7,293 bases of DNA from Methylococcaceae bacterium (GCA_030699345.1 JAUYMX010000337.1:1-7293), one strand, 5' to 3'; shown: positions 1-6,691, counted from the stretch's first letter. The notes: a model not told the origin generated them from the sequence alone. A program made the numbers and translations.

Positions 1-1
1 A

Positions 2-223
2 ACGGCCTCTGTTGATGCGAGTGGTTGGCATGATTGCTGTGAAGGTCCGGGGTCTGCGGAAGGCAAATACATCGACTGGTTAACCATCAAGGATCAAGTT
101 CAAAGCGTTAAGGAAGATGTCACTCGTATTAAGACACATCCTTTGGTGCCTTTCGATATTCCGGTTTATGGATATATCTATGACGTTAAAACCGGCCGAT
201 TGATTGAAGTGCCTCAAGAATAA
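2..223 (+). CDS. Probable beta-class carbonic anhydrase, C-terminal fragment
   Basis: An open frame enters from the left edge and ends at TAA 221-223, giving 73 residues with no start in the window. The tail reads HPLVPFDIPVYGYIYDVKTG followed by RLIEVPQE. A 'hPlvP...i.iyGyiYDVkTGrL.EV' ending is what I recognise from bacterial beta-carbonic anhydrases, zinc enzymes that interconvert CO2 and bicarbonate in the cytoplasm. The zinc ligands (Cys, Asp/His, Cys) lie further upstream in this family and are not in the window, so activity cannot be judged. The fragment contains a Cys-Cys pair (HDCCEGPG, residues 10-17 of the fragment) of unknown meaning. It converges with the small secreted-protein gene and is followed 29 bp later by a strong hairpin. 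The family call rests on the C-terminal pattern only. The frame itself is certain to be coding-like, and the product is likely but not proven. Confidence 0.72.
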   Translation, partial: TASVDASGWHDCCEGPGSAEGKYIDWLTIKDQVQSVKEDVTRIKTHPLVPFDIPVYGYIYDVKTGRLIEVPQE

Positions 224-252
224 CGGTTGGTTCAGCTAAAACCCAAGCTGAT

Positions 253-285
253 AGCAGGCCTTGCATTGCAAGGCCTGCTCATTTT
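253..285 (+). terminator. Hairpin terminator after the carbonic anhydrase gene
   Basis: A perfect 12-bp inverted repeat, AGCAGGCCTTGC (253-264) and GCAAGGCCTGCT (268-279), encloses a 3-nt ATT loop and is followed by CATTTT. The T-run is short (four Ts at 282-285), but the stem is long and GC-rich. It sits between two convergent genes, 29 bp after the upstream stop and 59 bp after the stop of the minus-strand gene, so it may work in both directions. On the minus strand a TTTT occurs only some bases beyond the stem, so the plus direction is better supported. Confidence 0.75.
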
Positions 286-338
286 AAGTCCTAAGGTAAA
301 TCGTCAAATTCCATCTTTAATCGAGATTGTCTTAGCTT

Positions 339-683
339 TTACTTACCATCTAATTTTTTCGCAGCAGCTTCAATATCAGTCTTGATCTTTTCCACAGCGG
401 CTTTTAGTCGGCTTTGTCCATCATTTGCTGACTTGGCGATGAGGGCATTGTCGGCATTAGCTTCATTAATCAGGCAGGTATTGTAAAGATTGGCTTTTTC
501 TTGCCATGCATTAATGGCTTTGACACTGTTGTTATAGGTATCGGGAGTAGCGCCGTTGACCACTGGGACTTCAGGTTCTGGGCCGCAACTGCTGGGTTTC
601 CAGGCGTCTTTAGTAATAGTGCCGGCTGTGGCGACAGAGATGCCGGCAATTAGGATGGCTGTAGCGAAAATCGTTTGTTTCAT
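339..683 (-). CDS. Small secreted protein of unknown function (114 aa)
   Basis: The product has 114 residues. The start is ATG at 683-681, because GGAG (minus strand, 693-690) lies 6 nt upstream. A TTG at 701 in the same frame would add six residues and swallow the ribosome site. The N-terminus MKQTIFATAILIAGISVATA is a classic Sec signal peptide with a probable signal peptidase I cut after Ala20 (ATA|G). The mature protein is about 94 residues, with a Pro-rich segment (C33-G-P-E-P-E-V-P), then 'NGATPDTYNNSVKAINAWQE', a 'LYNTCL' with Cys70, and an Ala/Lys-rich amphipathic helical tail (about 84-114). The two cysteines could form a periplasmic disulfide. The layout Cys/Pro segment, 'dGa', helix, 'Y..Cl', helix resembles small uncharacterised exported proteins I have seen in other Gram-negatives, but I know no function. 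It is a single gene with its own upstream region, located in the periplasm or secreted. Confidence 0.82.
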   Translation of the reverse strand: MKQTIFATAILIAGISVATAGTITKDAWKPSSCGPEPEVPVVNGATPDTYNNSVKAINAWQEKANLYNTCLINEANADNALIAKSANDGQSRLKAAVEKIKTDIEAAAKKLDGK

Positions 684-700
684 AGTTAACTCCGTTGACA

Positions 701-729
701 ATGTTAAATTTTCAGTAACGATTCAGCAA
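701..729 (-). promoter_or_regulatory. Weak candidate promoter for the small secreted protein
   Basis: On the minus strand, TTGCTG (729-724) and TAACAT (706-701) are separated by exactly 17 nt. They match the sigma70 -35 and -10 consensus at 3/6 and 4/6 positions. Initiation would fall near 694, leaving a leader of about 11 nt that just contains the GGAG ribosome site. The -35 box lies inside the perfect palindrome at 724-743. The match is poor and the spacing is the main argument. Confidence 0.25.
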
Positions 730-743
730 TCAGTTGATTGCTG
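724..743. repeat. Perfect 9-bp palindrome upstream of the secreted protein gene
   Basis: CAGCAATCA (724-732) and TGATTGCTG (735-743) are perfect inverted repeats with a 2-nt centre. The site lies 41 to 60 bp upstream of the ATG of the small secreted protein and overlaps its candidate -35 box. It could be an operator for a dimeric regulator, or a cruciform/hairpin belonging to the adjacent REP-like element. The inverted repeat is directly visible; any regulatory role is inference. Confidence 0.5.
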
Positions 744-755
744 TGAAAGTATCTT

Positions 756-817
756 GTGGGAGCGACGCCCTCGTCGCGACCGAAGGCTTCAAAAAGCGAC
801 GTGGGCGTCGCTCCCAC
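756..817. repeat. REP-like double-hairpin element (inverted pair)
   Basis: The outer arms GTGGGAGCGACGCCC (756-770) and GGGCGTCGCTCCCAC (803-817) are perfect 15-bp inverted repeats. Each half also folds on itself: GCGACG/CGTCGC at 762-767 and 772-777, and AGCGACG/CGTCGCT at 795-801 and 806-812. Two head-to-head units with a 'GTGGGAGCG' head are typical of REP/BIME-type intergenic repeats in gammaproteobacteria. It lies between the divergently placed ends: downstream of the efflux operon and upstream of the small secreted-protein gene, both on the minus strand. Copy number elsewhere cannot be seen here. Confidence 0.8.
791..812 (-). terminator. Probable rho-independent terminator of the efflux operon
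   Basis: Read on the minus strand, AGCGACG (812-806), loop CCCA, CGTCGCT (801-795) is followed directly by TTTT (794-791) and then G. A 7-bp GC-rich stem with a run of five Ts (the last stem base included) is a standard intrinsic terminator. It starts 106 nt beyond the RND stop codon and is formed by one half of the REP-like element, so the repeat seems to double as the operon end. Confidence 0.6.
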
Positions 818-917
818 CTATTGCTTCTGCCCTCCAAAGAAACTCGCTGAATAGTTACAATTTTAAAAGCCATCGAACAGCTAATAGTTGTGCGATGAAC
901 GCGGATATTACACAACC

Positions 918-3900
918 TTACGCTTTTCCCAAAACGGCATAACACACCGGCGTTAGAATCAGGCTGGCGGCCATGCCCAGTAGTAACCCGGCGGATAAAG
1001 ACAGTGTCATAGGAATCAGGAATTGCGCTTGCGGACTGGTTTCCAGTAATGCCGGCAAGAACCCCACGAAATTGGTCAAGAATGCTAAAAAGATCGGCCG
1101 AAACCGCGCGGTACAGGCAGCGCAAATCAGTTCAGACAATGGCTTGCCTTCATGTTCGTGTTCTTTTAAATAATCCAGCAGCACCAAGCTGTCGTTCACC
1201 ACAACCCCGCTGGCGGCAATCATCCCGACTAATGATTCCATCGACAAGGGCAGGCCAGCAATGGAGTGGGCGATCACCGCGCCGCACCATGCGACCGGTG
1301 CAGCCAATAGAAAAATAAACGGTTTTAGGTACGAGCGAAACGGCACGGCGATCATCACATAAATCACCAATAAGGCGATTAGGGTGTATTGCTTTAGCGC
1401 CTCAGTCATCGCTTGCTGATCTTGGCGGTCCTGGCCAATGTCGATACTCAGGCCCGGATGCTGTTGCCGCAAACTCGCTAATTCGGTAGCTTCCAGCCCG
1501 GAATAAATCGCGTTGACATCGGACTTTTGTGGATCAACTCGCGCCTGTACTTTTAAAACCCGACGGCGGTCTTGTCGGATGACTTTGTCGACCCCCGGTA
1601 CCAAACTGACTTCGGCCAGGGTTCCCAGCGGAGCTTGTTGACCGTTGGGGAGCATAATCGGCATGGCGGTCAAATTATCCAGCGATTGCCGCTCTTCGCG
1701 CGGAGAACGCACCATGATTTTGACTTCATTGCGGCCACGTTGCAGGCGCTCCACTTCGTCGCCAAAATAGCCTTGGCGCACTTGCTCGGATAATTCTTCA
1801 AGTCGTATTCCTAAGCGTTCTGCTTCCGGTTTTAAGTTTAAACGGACTTCCGGTTGCCCCACTTCACTGGAGTCGATGACATCATAAACACCGGGGTAAG
1901 TGGCTAGTGAACGTTTAAGCGATGCGGCGGCTTGAGGTAACAGCGCGGGATCCGTGGCGCCCAGATCAAATTCAAGATCGTAGGCCACATCGCCTTCTTT
2001 ATAGATAAAGTCAATCTGAGTGCGCCCCAGATCGCCGATGCGTTTGCGCCATTGCTTGATGAAATCTTCAACCACTATTCGTTGTCGGCCTGCGGAGGTA
2101 AATTCCGTCCAAAAGCCTGCGCCATGCTCCCAGACGATGGTCTCTAGCCCGACCACAACGCTGGGCGTTTTGGCGTTGGCAGATTGGTCGCCAACGCCAT
2201 CCAGTTCATCTCGCAATGAGAAAAACGCCTGTTCGACTTGCTTTGCTCGGTTGCGGGCTTGGCTGTAAGGCATGTCTTGCGGGGTTTTTAAGTAAACCAA
2301 AAAACTGTCTTTCACTACATCGGCCTGGACTGACAGGCGAATCCGTCCGCTACTTACCCAGGCGGCACTCAACAATATCATCACGGCAAACCCGGCAAGC
2401 GTCAGGTAACGCCAGTCCAAGGCGCGTTGCAGAAAGGGGCGGTAAAAGCGGGCGACAAAGTTTTCTAGGCTTTGATTCAGACTGCTGCGTATGCGATCTA
2501 ACTTGGAAAGATGTAGGGTGGGCAATGCTATTTTGCCCACCTTTTTATTTTTATACCAAAAACGGTGGGCAAAAAAACCTGCCCACCCTACGTTGGTGTG
2601 ATTGCTAGGCGCAGCAAGATGCGACGGTAAAATCAGCAAGGCTTCAATCAGCGAAAACACCAGCGTCAAAATCATCACCAGGCAAATAGGCTTCATCATC
2701 TGCCCGGCCCAACCGGGTAAAAACAGCCCCGGCAAAAAGGCGACCAGTGCGACCAATACCGACAAAATCACAGGTAAAGCTACCGCCTGCACGCCACGAA
2801 TGGCAGCGGCAAGACTGGACTCAGCATCTTGTATTTCACCTTCTTGTTGATGCGCATAGACGCTTTCGCCGATGATGATGGCATCGTCCACCAGAATGCC
2901 CATCGCTAGTAGAAAGCCGAACAGCGACATCATGTTCAGGGAAAGATCCAGTGCCGGCATCAGAAAAAACGCGCCGAGCACGGAAGTAAAAATCCCAACG
3001 CCTGCCCAAATCGCCACGCGCAGCCGCAAAAATAAAGTCAAGACCAAGCACACCAGCACAAAGCCGCCGAGGCCGTCTTCAACCAGTGTGCGTACCCGTT
3101 CTTCATAAGCCTGGGAGTCATCCCACCAAGTGGTGATTTCCAGACCTTGGGGCAGATGCAATTGTTGTTCGACAACATATTCTTTGACCCGGCGCGCCAC
3201 TTCAACCGCACTGTGGTTGGTGTGGATTTCCCAGCCTTGGGTTGGTTGGCCGTTGTAATGCCATTCTGACAAGCGCTCTTCCAAGCCGTCTTTAATGACG
3301 GCAACATCATTCAGGTGCAAGCGCTTGCCGTCCGCGGCAGTGCGCAAGATCAAATTGCCGATGCTGGTGGCATCCTGCGCTCTGGCTTTGACGCGCAGTT
3401 GTAATTCACCGGCCGGGGTTTTCACCAAGCCATTGGATTGATCCAGCGACGCGCGCTGCATGGCTTCGGTGACATCATGCAAAGACAGCTGATATTGCTG
3501 GAGTTTGGCGGCGGAGACCTCAATCGAGATTTCATAAGGGGTTTCATAATAGTTACGCACCAGGGAAATACCGGGAATGCGTTCCAGATCGGCACGAATA
3601 TGTTCGCCATAACGTTGCAGCGACAAGGCATCAGTTGGGCCGTGTAACGCCACCCAAATAACGCCGTCATCGTTGTCTTGCAGAGCTTGAATGACTTCAA
3701 TTTTTTCCAGGTTTTTAGGCAGACGCGGAATGCTTTGCACGCGCCCTTGTAAGGTGTTGAGCACTTGTTCAGGGTCATAATCGGGCAATACGAACACTTT
3801 AAGCGTACATACGCTTTGGGCAATTTCGGCAACCAAGCGCTTAATGCCGGGGACATTGGTAATAGCTTCTTCAATGGGAATGCACACCGATGACTCAATT

Positions 3901-4100
3901 TCCAACGGCCCAGCCCCCGGGTATTGAGCAACGATGTTAATTTGATGCGGATTAAACCGGGGAAAAACTTCTTTATCGATGAGCTTATATCCGACCACAC
4001 CGCCAATCATAATCAGCAACATTAATAAATTGGCGGCTACCGGATTGGAGGCAAACCAGGCGAGCAGGCCTTTAGGCTGATAACTTTGTGGGGAATTCAT
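918..4100 (-). CDS. RND-family efflux pump, inner-membrane permease, with in-frame repeat insertion
   Basis: This 1060-residue protein is a proton-driven resistance-nodulation-division transporter of the HAE/AcrB-like class. Such pumps sit in the inner membrane as trimers. The two pseudo-repeated halves are visible: TM1 at about 21-41, a periplasmic porter domain to about 340, then TM2-TM6 at about 343-491. The second half has TM7 at about 566-583, a second porter domain to about 902, and TM8-TM12 at about 905-1057. The TM4 proton-relay pair is present (GILVDDAII, D405/D406). In TM10 the AcrB Lys940 position reads Asn (GVVVNDSLVLLD, N969), a pattern I know from other HAE subgroups. The ATG at 4100 overlaps the adaptor's stop (ATGA), implying coupled translation and no independent strong ribosome site. 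Residues about 504-529, in the cytoplasmic connector after TM6, are encoded by a palindromic repeat (2513-2591). The reading frame is intact across it and normal family sequence resumes at 'ENFVARFYRPFLQRAL'. Substrate is unknown; an export role for drugs or metabolites is inferred from family and operon. Confidence 0.95.
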   Translation of the reverse strand: MNSPQSYQPKGLLAWFASNPVAANLLMLLIMIGGVVGYKLIDKEVFPRFNPHQINIVAQYPGAGPLEIESSVCIPIEEAITNVPGIKRLVAEIAQSVCTLKVFVLPDYDPEQVLNTLQGRVQSIPRLPKNLEKIEVIQALQDNDDGVIWVALHGPTDALSLQRYGEHIRADLERIPGISLVRNYYETPYEISIEVSAAKLQQYQLSLHDVTEAMQRASLDQSNGLVKTPAGELQLRVKARAQDATSIGNLILRTAADGKRLHLNDVAVIKDGLEERLSEWHYNGQPTQGWEIHTNHSAVEVARRVKEYVVEQQLHLPQGLEITTWWDDSQAYEERVRTLVEDGLGGFVLVCLVLTLFLRLRVAIWAGVGIFTSVLGAFFLMPALDLSLNMMSLFGFLLAMGILVDDAIIIGESVYAHQQEGEIQDAESSLAAAIRGVQAVALPVILSVLVALVAFLPGLFLPGWAGQMMKPICLVMILTLVFSLIEALLILPSHLAAPSNHTNVGWAGFFAHRFWYKNKKVGKIALPTLHLSKLDRIRSSLNQSLENFVARFYRPFLQRALDWRYLTLAGFAVMILLSAAWVSSGRIRLSVQADVVKDSFLVYLKTPQDMPYSQARNRAKQVEQAFFSLRDELDGVGDQSANAKTPSVVVGLETIVWEHGAGFWTEFTSAGRQRIVVEDFIKQWRKRIGDLGRTQIDFIYKEGDVAYDLEFDLGATDPALLPQAAASLKRSLATYPGVYDVIDSSEVGQPEVRLNLKPEAERLGIRLEELSEQVRQGYFGDEVERLQRGRNEVKIMVRSPREERQSLDNLTAMPIMLPNGQQAPLGTLAEVSLVPGVDKVIRQDRRRVLKVQARVDPQKSDVNAIYSGLEATELASLRQQHPGLSIDIGQDRQDQQAMTEALKQYTLIALLVIYVMIAVPFRSYLKPFIFLLAAPVAWCGAVIAHSIAGLPLSMESLVGMIAASGVVVNDSLVLLDYLKEHEHEGKPLSELICAACTARFRPIFLAFLTNFVGFLPALLETSPQAQFLIPMTLSLSAGLLLGMAASLILTPVCYAVLGKA
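2517..2552 (+). terminator. Terminator-like hairpin, antisense to the RND gene
   Basis: GGTGGGCA (2517-2524), a 9-nt loop and TGCCCACC (2534-2541) are followed at once by TTTTTATTTTT (2542-2552). The form is that of a good intrinsic terminator acting on plus-strand (antisense) transcription through the pump gene. It is part of the palindromic repeat. No plus-strand gene needs it, so it is probably a by-product of the element's structure. Confidence 0.4.
2558..2587 (-). terminator. Terminator-like hairpin on the sense strand, mid-RND gene
   Basis: On the minus strand GGTGGGCA (2587-2580), an 8-nt loop and TGCCCACC (2571-2564) are followed by GTTTTT (2563-2558). It is the mirror of the plus-strand hairpin in the same palindromic repeat, and lies about halfway through the pump coding sequence. 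Translating ribosomes would normally prevent it from folding, so it could only act when translation lags. Its function is uncertain. Confidence 0.3.
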
Positions 4101-5278
4101 TGCGCTGCAGTTGGCGAGTTTGCACCGGTTTTATCGGCAGCGATTTTGACTGTCATGCCCTCCACCGGCACATCAACGCCTGACGTGACCAGTTGGTCCC
4201 CGGCATTAAGTCCGGCTTTGACCAAAATTCTGTCATCCTCATTGCGCAGCACCTCTACGCGGCGAATGTGCAGCTTTTGTTGGTTATCTACCAGCAGCAC
4301 TTCTTGTGATGCATTTATTGCCGACAGCGGCAGCGCAAAGATGTTGTCGACGGCTTTACCGGCAATGTCTGCCTGCACAAATAAATTGGCAAGCAGCGGC
4401 GGACGGTTGTTTTTTTGCTGGTACGGCTCCTGCACTTCGACCACCGCATAGAGCACGCCGGTGCTTTCATCTAACGAACCTTCGGTGCGTACAATTCGAC
4501 CTTGCCAAGTGTGCAATGTACCGGCGAATTGTGCGGACAGGCTGACAGACGGGCCTTTATAGGCAGTGCCTAACGGCAAATCCAAAAAACTCAGCTGAGC
4601 GGTACTGAGCGGCAGCCTGATTTCGGCAACATCAGTAGAAAAAATCCGCGCGATTTTGTCCCCCGGTTGAATAAACTGCCCCAGGCCGATAGTTTTACTT
4701 TGCAGGCGCCCGGTAAACGGCGCGCGCAGTTCACAGCGACTGCGTTTGACGTTGGCAAGTGCCAGGTTGGCTTCGGCAGACTTAAGTTTGGCTCGCGCTT
4801 CGGCTAATTGCGGCTCACGCATAGCCAGCGCGGAAGGCTCGCCATCGCCTAAGGCTTGCCATTCATTATGGGCTTGATCGGCTTGGGCTTCTTCCATCGC
4901 CACAAAGCGTTTGGCCTCGGCGATTTGTGCCTGTACTTCGGCAATGGCAACATCATAATCACGCGGATCGATGGTCACTAACAGCTCGTCACGCTTAAAA
5001 AACCCACCGGCGACAAAATCAGCATGCAGGTAAATCACTTTACCGGCCACTTCCGGGACCAAATCGATTTCGTTACGCGGTGTAACAATGCCTTGGGAAT
5101 GGACACTCAACGTGATGGATTGCGGCTCAACTTGAATGACCGACACCTCGGGCACATCTGCCTTGGGTGTTTGTGTGACGACTTGCGGGCGCAATGCGAT
5201 GATAGCCCCCGCACCACCGATGCCGAGTAACAGCAGGAGCAGCGCTGAGCCAATTTTTAGTCGGTTTTCTGTCATCAT
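4097..5278 (-). CDS. RND efflux periplasmic adaptor (membrane fusion protein, HlyD/AcrA type)
   Basis: The product has 393 residues, a normal length for RND adaptors. It has an N-terminal membrane anchor or uncleaved signal at about 8-29 (SALLLLLLGIGGAGAIIAL). There is no lipobox Cys. A first barrel-sandwich half follows at about 63-105 (GIVTPRNEIDLVPEVAGKV...), then an alpha-helical hairpin at about 108-178 rich in Ala/Gln/Glu. The second sandwich half is at about 180-212 (RCELRAPFTGRLQSKTIGLG, then GQFIQPGDKIA). Beta-barrel and membrane-proximal domains extend to the end (VLYAVVEV, IFALPLSAI, VTSGVDVPVEGM). It would bridge the inner-membrane pump and the outer-membrane channel in the periplasm. 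Start: ATG 5278-5276 shares its A with the upstream TGA (TGATG); a second ATG follows immediately at 5275, and a TTG at 5281 is less likely. The stop overlaps the pump start by 4 nt. Confidence 0.93.
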   Translation of the reverse strand: MMTENRLKIGSALLLLLLGIGGAGAIIALRPQVVTQTPKADVPEVSVIQVEPQSITLSVHSQGIVTPRNEIDLVPEVAGKVIYLHADFVAGGFFKRDELLVTIDPRDYDVAIAEVQAQIAEAKRFVAMEEAQADQAHNEWQALGDGEPSALAMREPQLAEARAKLKSAEANLALANVKRSRCELRAPFTGRLQSKTIGLGQFIQPGDKIARIFSTDVAEIRLPLSTAQLSFLDLPLGTAYKGPSVSLSAQFAGTLHTWQGRIVRTEGSLDESTGVLYAVVEVQEPYQQKNNRPPLLANLFVQADIAGKAVDNIFALPLSAINASQEVLLVDNQQKLHIRRVEVLRNEDDRILVKAGLNAGDQLVTSGVDVPVEGMTVKIAADKTGANSPTAAQ

Positions 5279-6651
5279 CAAACACCGCCACCCAGGGCCA
5301 GATAAAGATCAATTCGATTAGTAAGTAGTTGCCGCTGCACGATCAGATGCGCGCTTTGCGCATTCAGGGTGCTGCGATAACTGTCCAGCAGCGTGAGGAT
5401 TTCAATCAAGCCTTGCTGATAGGATGTTACCGCCAGCTTACGACTGGCCTCGGTTTGCACTACTGCCTCCTGGAGTGCCTGTTCTTGCGCTCGTAGCCAT
5501 TGTTCGGCCGCCAACGCTTGTTCAACTTCACGAAAAGCATTCAATGCCGTGCTTTGATATTGATTAAGGGCTTCTTGCGTCAGCGCCTCGTTCAAGCGTA
5601 TTTCACCTTTCAGACGGCCGCCGGTGAAGATTGGCTGCATTAAACCCATGGCTAAATTCCAGGCCACCGCGCGTGGATCGACCAGATCGGTCAACGCCGG
5701 ACTGCTGGTGCCGCCGCTGGCCGTTAAAGTTATTCTTGGCAATAAGGCTTTTTGGGCGCTTTCCACTCGCAAATCCATGGCTTGCAGTCTTGAAAAAGCG
5801 GCGGTCAAATCCGGTCGACGTTGTAACAATTCGGATGGCAAACCGGCAGATAACGTGGCGGGTGGCTGAGGTAAGGTCTTCGCAATCGGATTGGCGTCAT
5901 TTGCCACCGATGGATAACGCCCAAGCAACACGTCTAAACGACGACTAATAAGTTGCACTTGATTGCGCGCGTCAGCCAGTTGCGCTTCGGCATTGGCCAG
6001 GTCGGTCAGTGCTAAACGCAAATCCAAGCCGCGCGTTAAACCACGGCTAAAGCGTCCGCGCACCAGATCGGCAATGGTGCGGCGGTCTTTGATTGATTGT
6101 TCTGCGACGTCCGCCTGAAGTCTGGCTTCGATCAAGGCAAAATAACTTTGCGCGGTGCGCGCCGCTAGCGATAACCGAGCCGCGTGATAATCCGCAGCGA
6201 TGGCGTCGGCATCTTGCTGTTCAGCTTGTTGTGAGGCCTTGATGCGTCCCCAGACATCAATCTCCCAACTCAGCGAAAATAAGGCCTCAAAAGCGCCGTA
6301 TTCGTTGCCTTTAGCACCAGTGTCTACACGTTGATAACCCGGCGTAAACGCCAGTTGCGGCCACCGCGCGGCACCGGCAATGACCGCTTGTTCGCGCGCG
6401 GCATCTACTCGCGCAGCCGCAGCTTTTAGCTGGAAGTTATTCGATAAGGCGTGGGTTACTAATGTTGTTAATGCGGGATCAGCAAAGACGTGTAGCCACT
6501 CAGCCTCAATCCGATGAGTTGCAGAGTCGGCAATCGACCATTGACTTGGCACCACGCCATAAGTGTCGACAGCATTGCGTTCCGGGGCGGTGGTGCAGGC
6601 GGAGGCAATAAGCATCATCAGACAAGCTACTAAGCGCGGGGTTTTAAACAA
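5278..6651 (-). CDS. Outer-membrane efflux lipoprotein (NodT/OprM-type channel)
   Basis: With the preferred start the product has 457 residues, usual for TolC-superfamily efflux lipoproteins. The signal peptide ends in a lipobox, L-I-A-S-A-Cys19, so lipidation at Cys19 is expected. Family hallmarks follow: WLHVFADPAL, SWEIDVWGRIKAS (about 128-140), LLGRYP (about 242-247), GLPSELLQRRPDL (about 270-282), and the C-terminal NRIDLYLALGGG. It would form the trimeric outer-membrane duct of the tripartite pump. Start choice: the frame stays open up to an ATG at 6894 (538 aa). That extension would put about 81 residues before the signal peptide, crosses two palindromic repeats and has no ribosome site. 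A TTG at 6651 gives MFKTPRLVACLMMLIASAC, an ideal lipoprotein signal. It has only a weak AAAGAAA upstream. TTG further up at 6681 is an alternative. The stop overlaps the adaptor start (TGATG). Function is secure; the exact start is not. Confidence 0.88.
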   Translation of the reverse strand: MFKTPRLVACLMMLIASACTTAPERNAVDTYGVVPSQWSIADSATHRIEAEWLHVFADPALTTLVTHALSNNFQLKAAAARVDAAREQAVIAGAARWPQLAFTPGYQRVDTGAKGNEYGAFEALFSLSWEIDVWGRIKASQQAEQQDADAIAADYHAARLSLAARTAQSYFALIEARLQADVAEQSIKDRRTIADLVRGRFSRGLTRGLDLRLALTDLANAEAQLADARNQVQLISRRLDVLLGRYPSVANDANPIAKTLPQPPATLSAGLPSELLQRRPDLTAAFSRLQAMDLRVESAQKALLPRITLTASGGTSSPALTDLVDPRAVAWNLAMGLMQPIFTGGRLKGEIRLNEALTQEALNQYQSTALNAFREVEQALAAEQWLRAQEQALQEAVVQTEASRKLAVTSYQQGLIEILTLLDSYRSTLNAQSAHLIVQRQLLTNRIDLYLALGGGV

Positions 6652-6691
6652 ACTGATTTCTTTGCATTGCTTTACTGGCAATAAGTTAAGC

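Larger units (their letters stand above)
2513..2591. repeat. 79-bp palindromic repeat (MITE/REP-like) inside the RND gene
   Basis: The outer arms GTAGGGTGGGCA (2513-2524) and TGCCCACCCTAC (2580-2591) are perfect 12-bp inverted repeats. The inner arms TTTTGCCCACC (2531-2541) and GGTGGGCAAAA (2564-2574) are perfect 11-bp inverted repeats. The element can therefore form one long hairpin or two tandem ones (GGTGGGCA/TGCCCACC each time). The AT-rich centre (2542-2562) contrasts with the flanking gene. In the RND reading frame it is free of stops and encodes V504 to L529 of the pump. Its structure is that of a small non-autonomous palindromic element. 'GGGTGGGCA...TGCCCACCC' motifs are familiar to me as dispersed bacterial repeats, but other copies lie outside this window. 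Confidence 0.85.

Noticed and set aside
33..747. A shared 13-mer, TGATTGCTGTGAA, near position 33 and again at 735-747
   Set aside because: One copy lies within the carbonic anhydrase coding sequence. A single 13-mer match in about 7.3 kb is expected by chance at a rate near one half, and there is no further similarity around it.
730..1125. A 131-residue minus-strand frame overlapping the pump's 3' end and the REP-like element
   Set aside because: It is a shadow frame extended by the stop-poor repeat, with no ribosome site and no recognisable protein features.
2216..2608. A 130-residue plus-strand frame across the palindromic repeat
   Set aside because: It is antisense to the pump gene and opens only because the repeat lacks stops in several frames. 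There is no credible start context.
3422..4006. A 194-residue open frame on the minus strand within the RND gene
   Set aside because: It is a shifted frame of the pump gene, which itself shows clear RND homology throughout. The peptide has no recognisable domain.
918..6651. Heavy-metal (CusA/CzcA) type for the RND system
   Set aside because: The TM4 signature (GILVDDAII, with both aspartates adjacent) and overall sequence fit the HAE drug/metabolite class. No Met/His-rich metal-binding motifs are visible in the pump or the adaptor.
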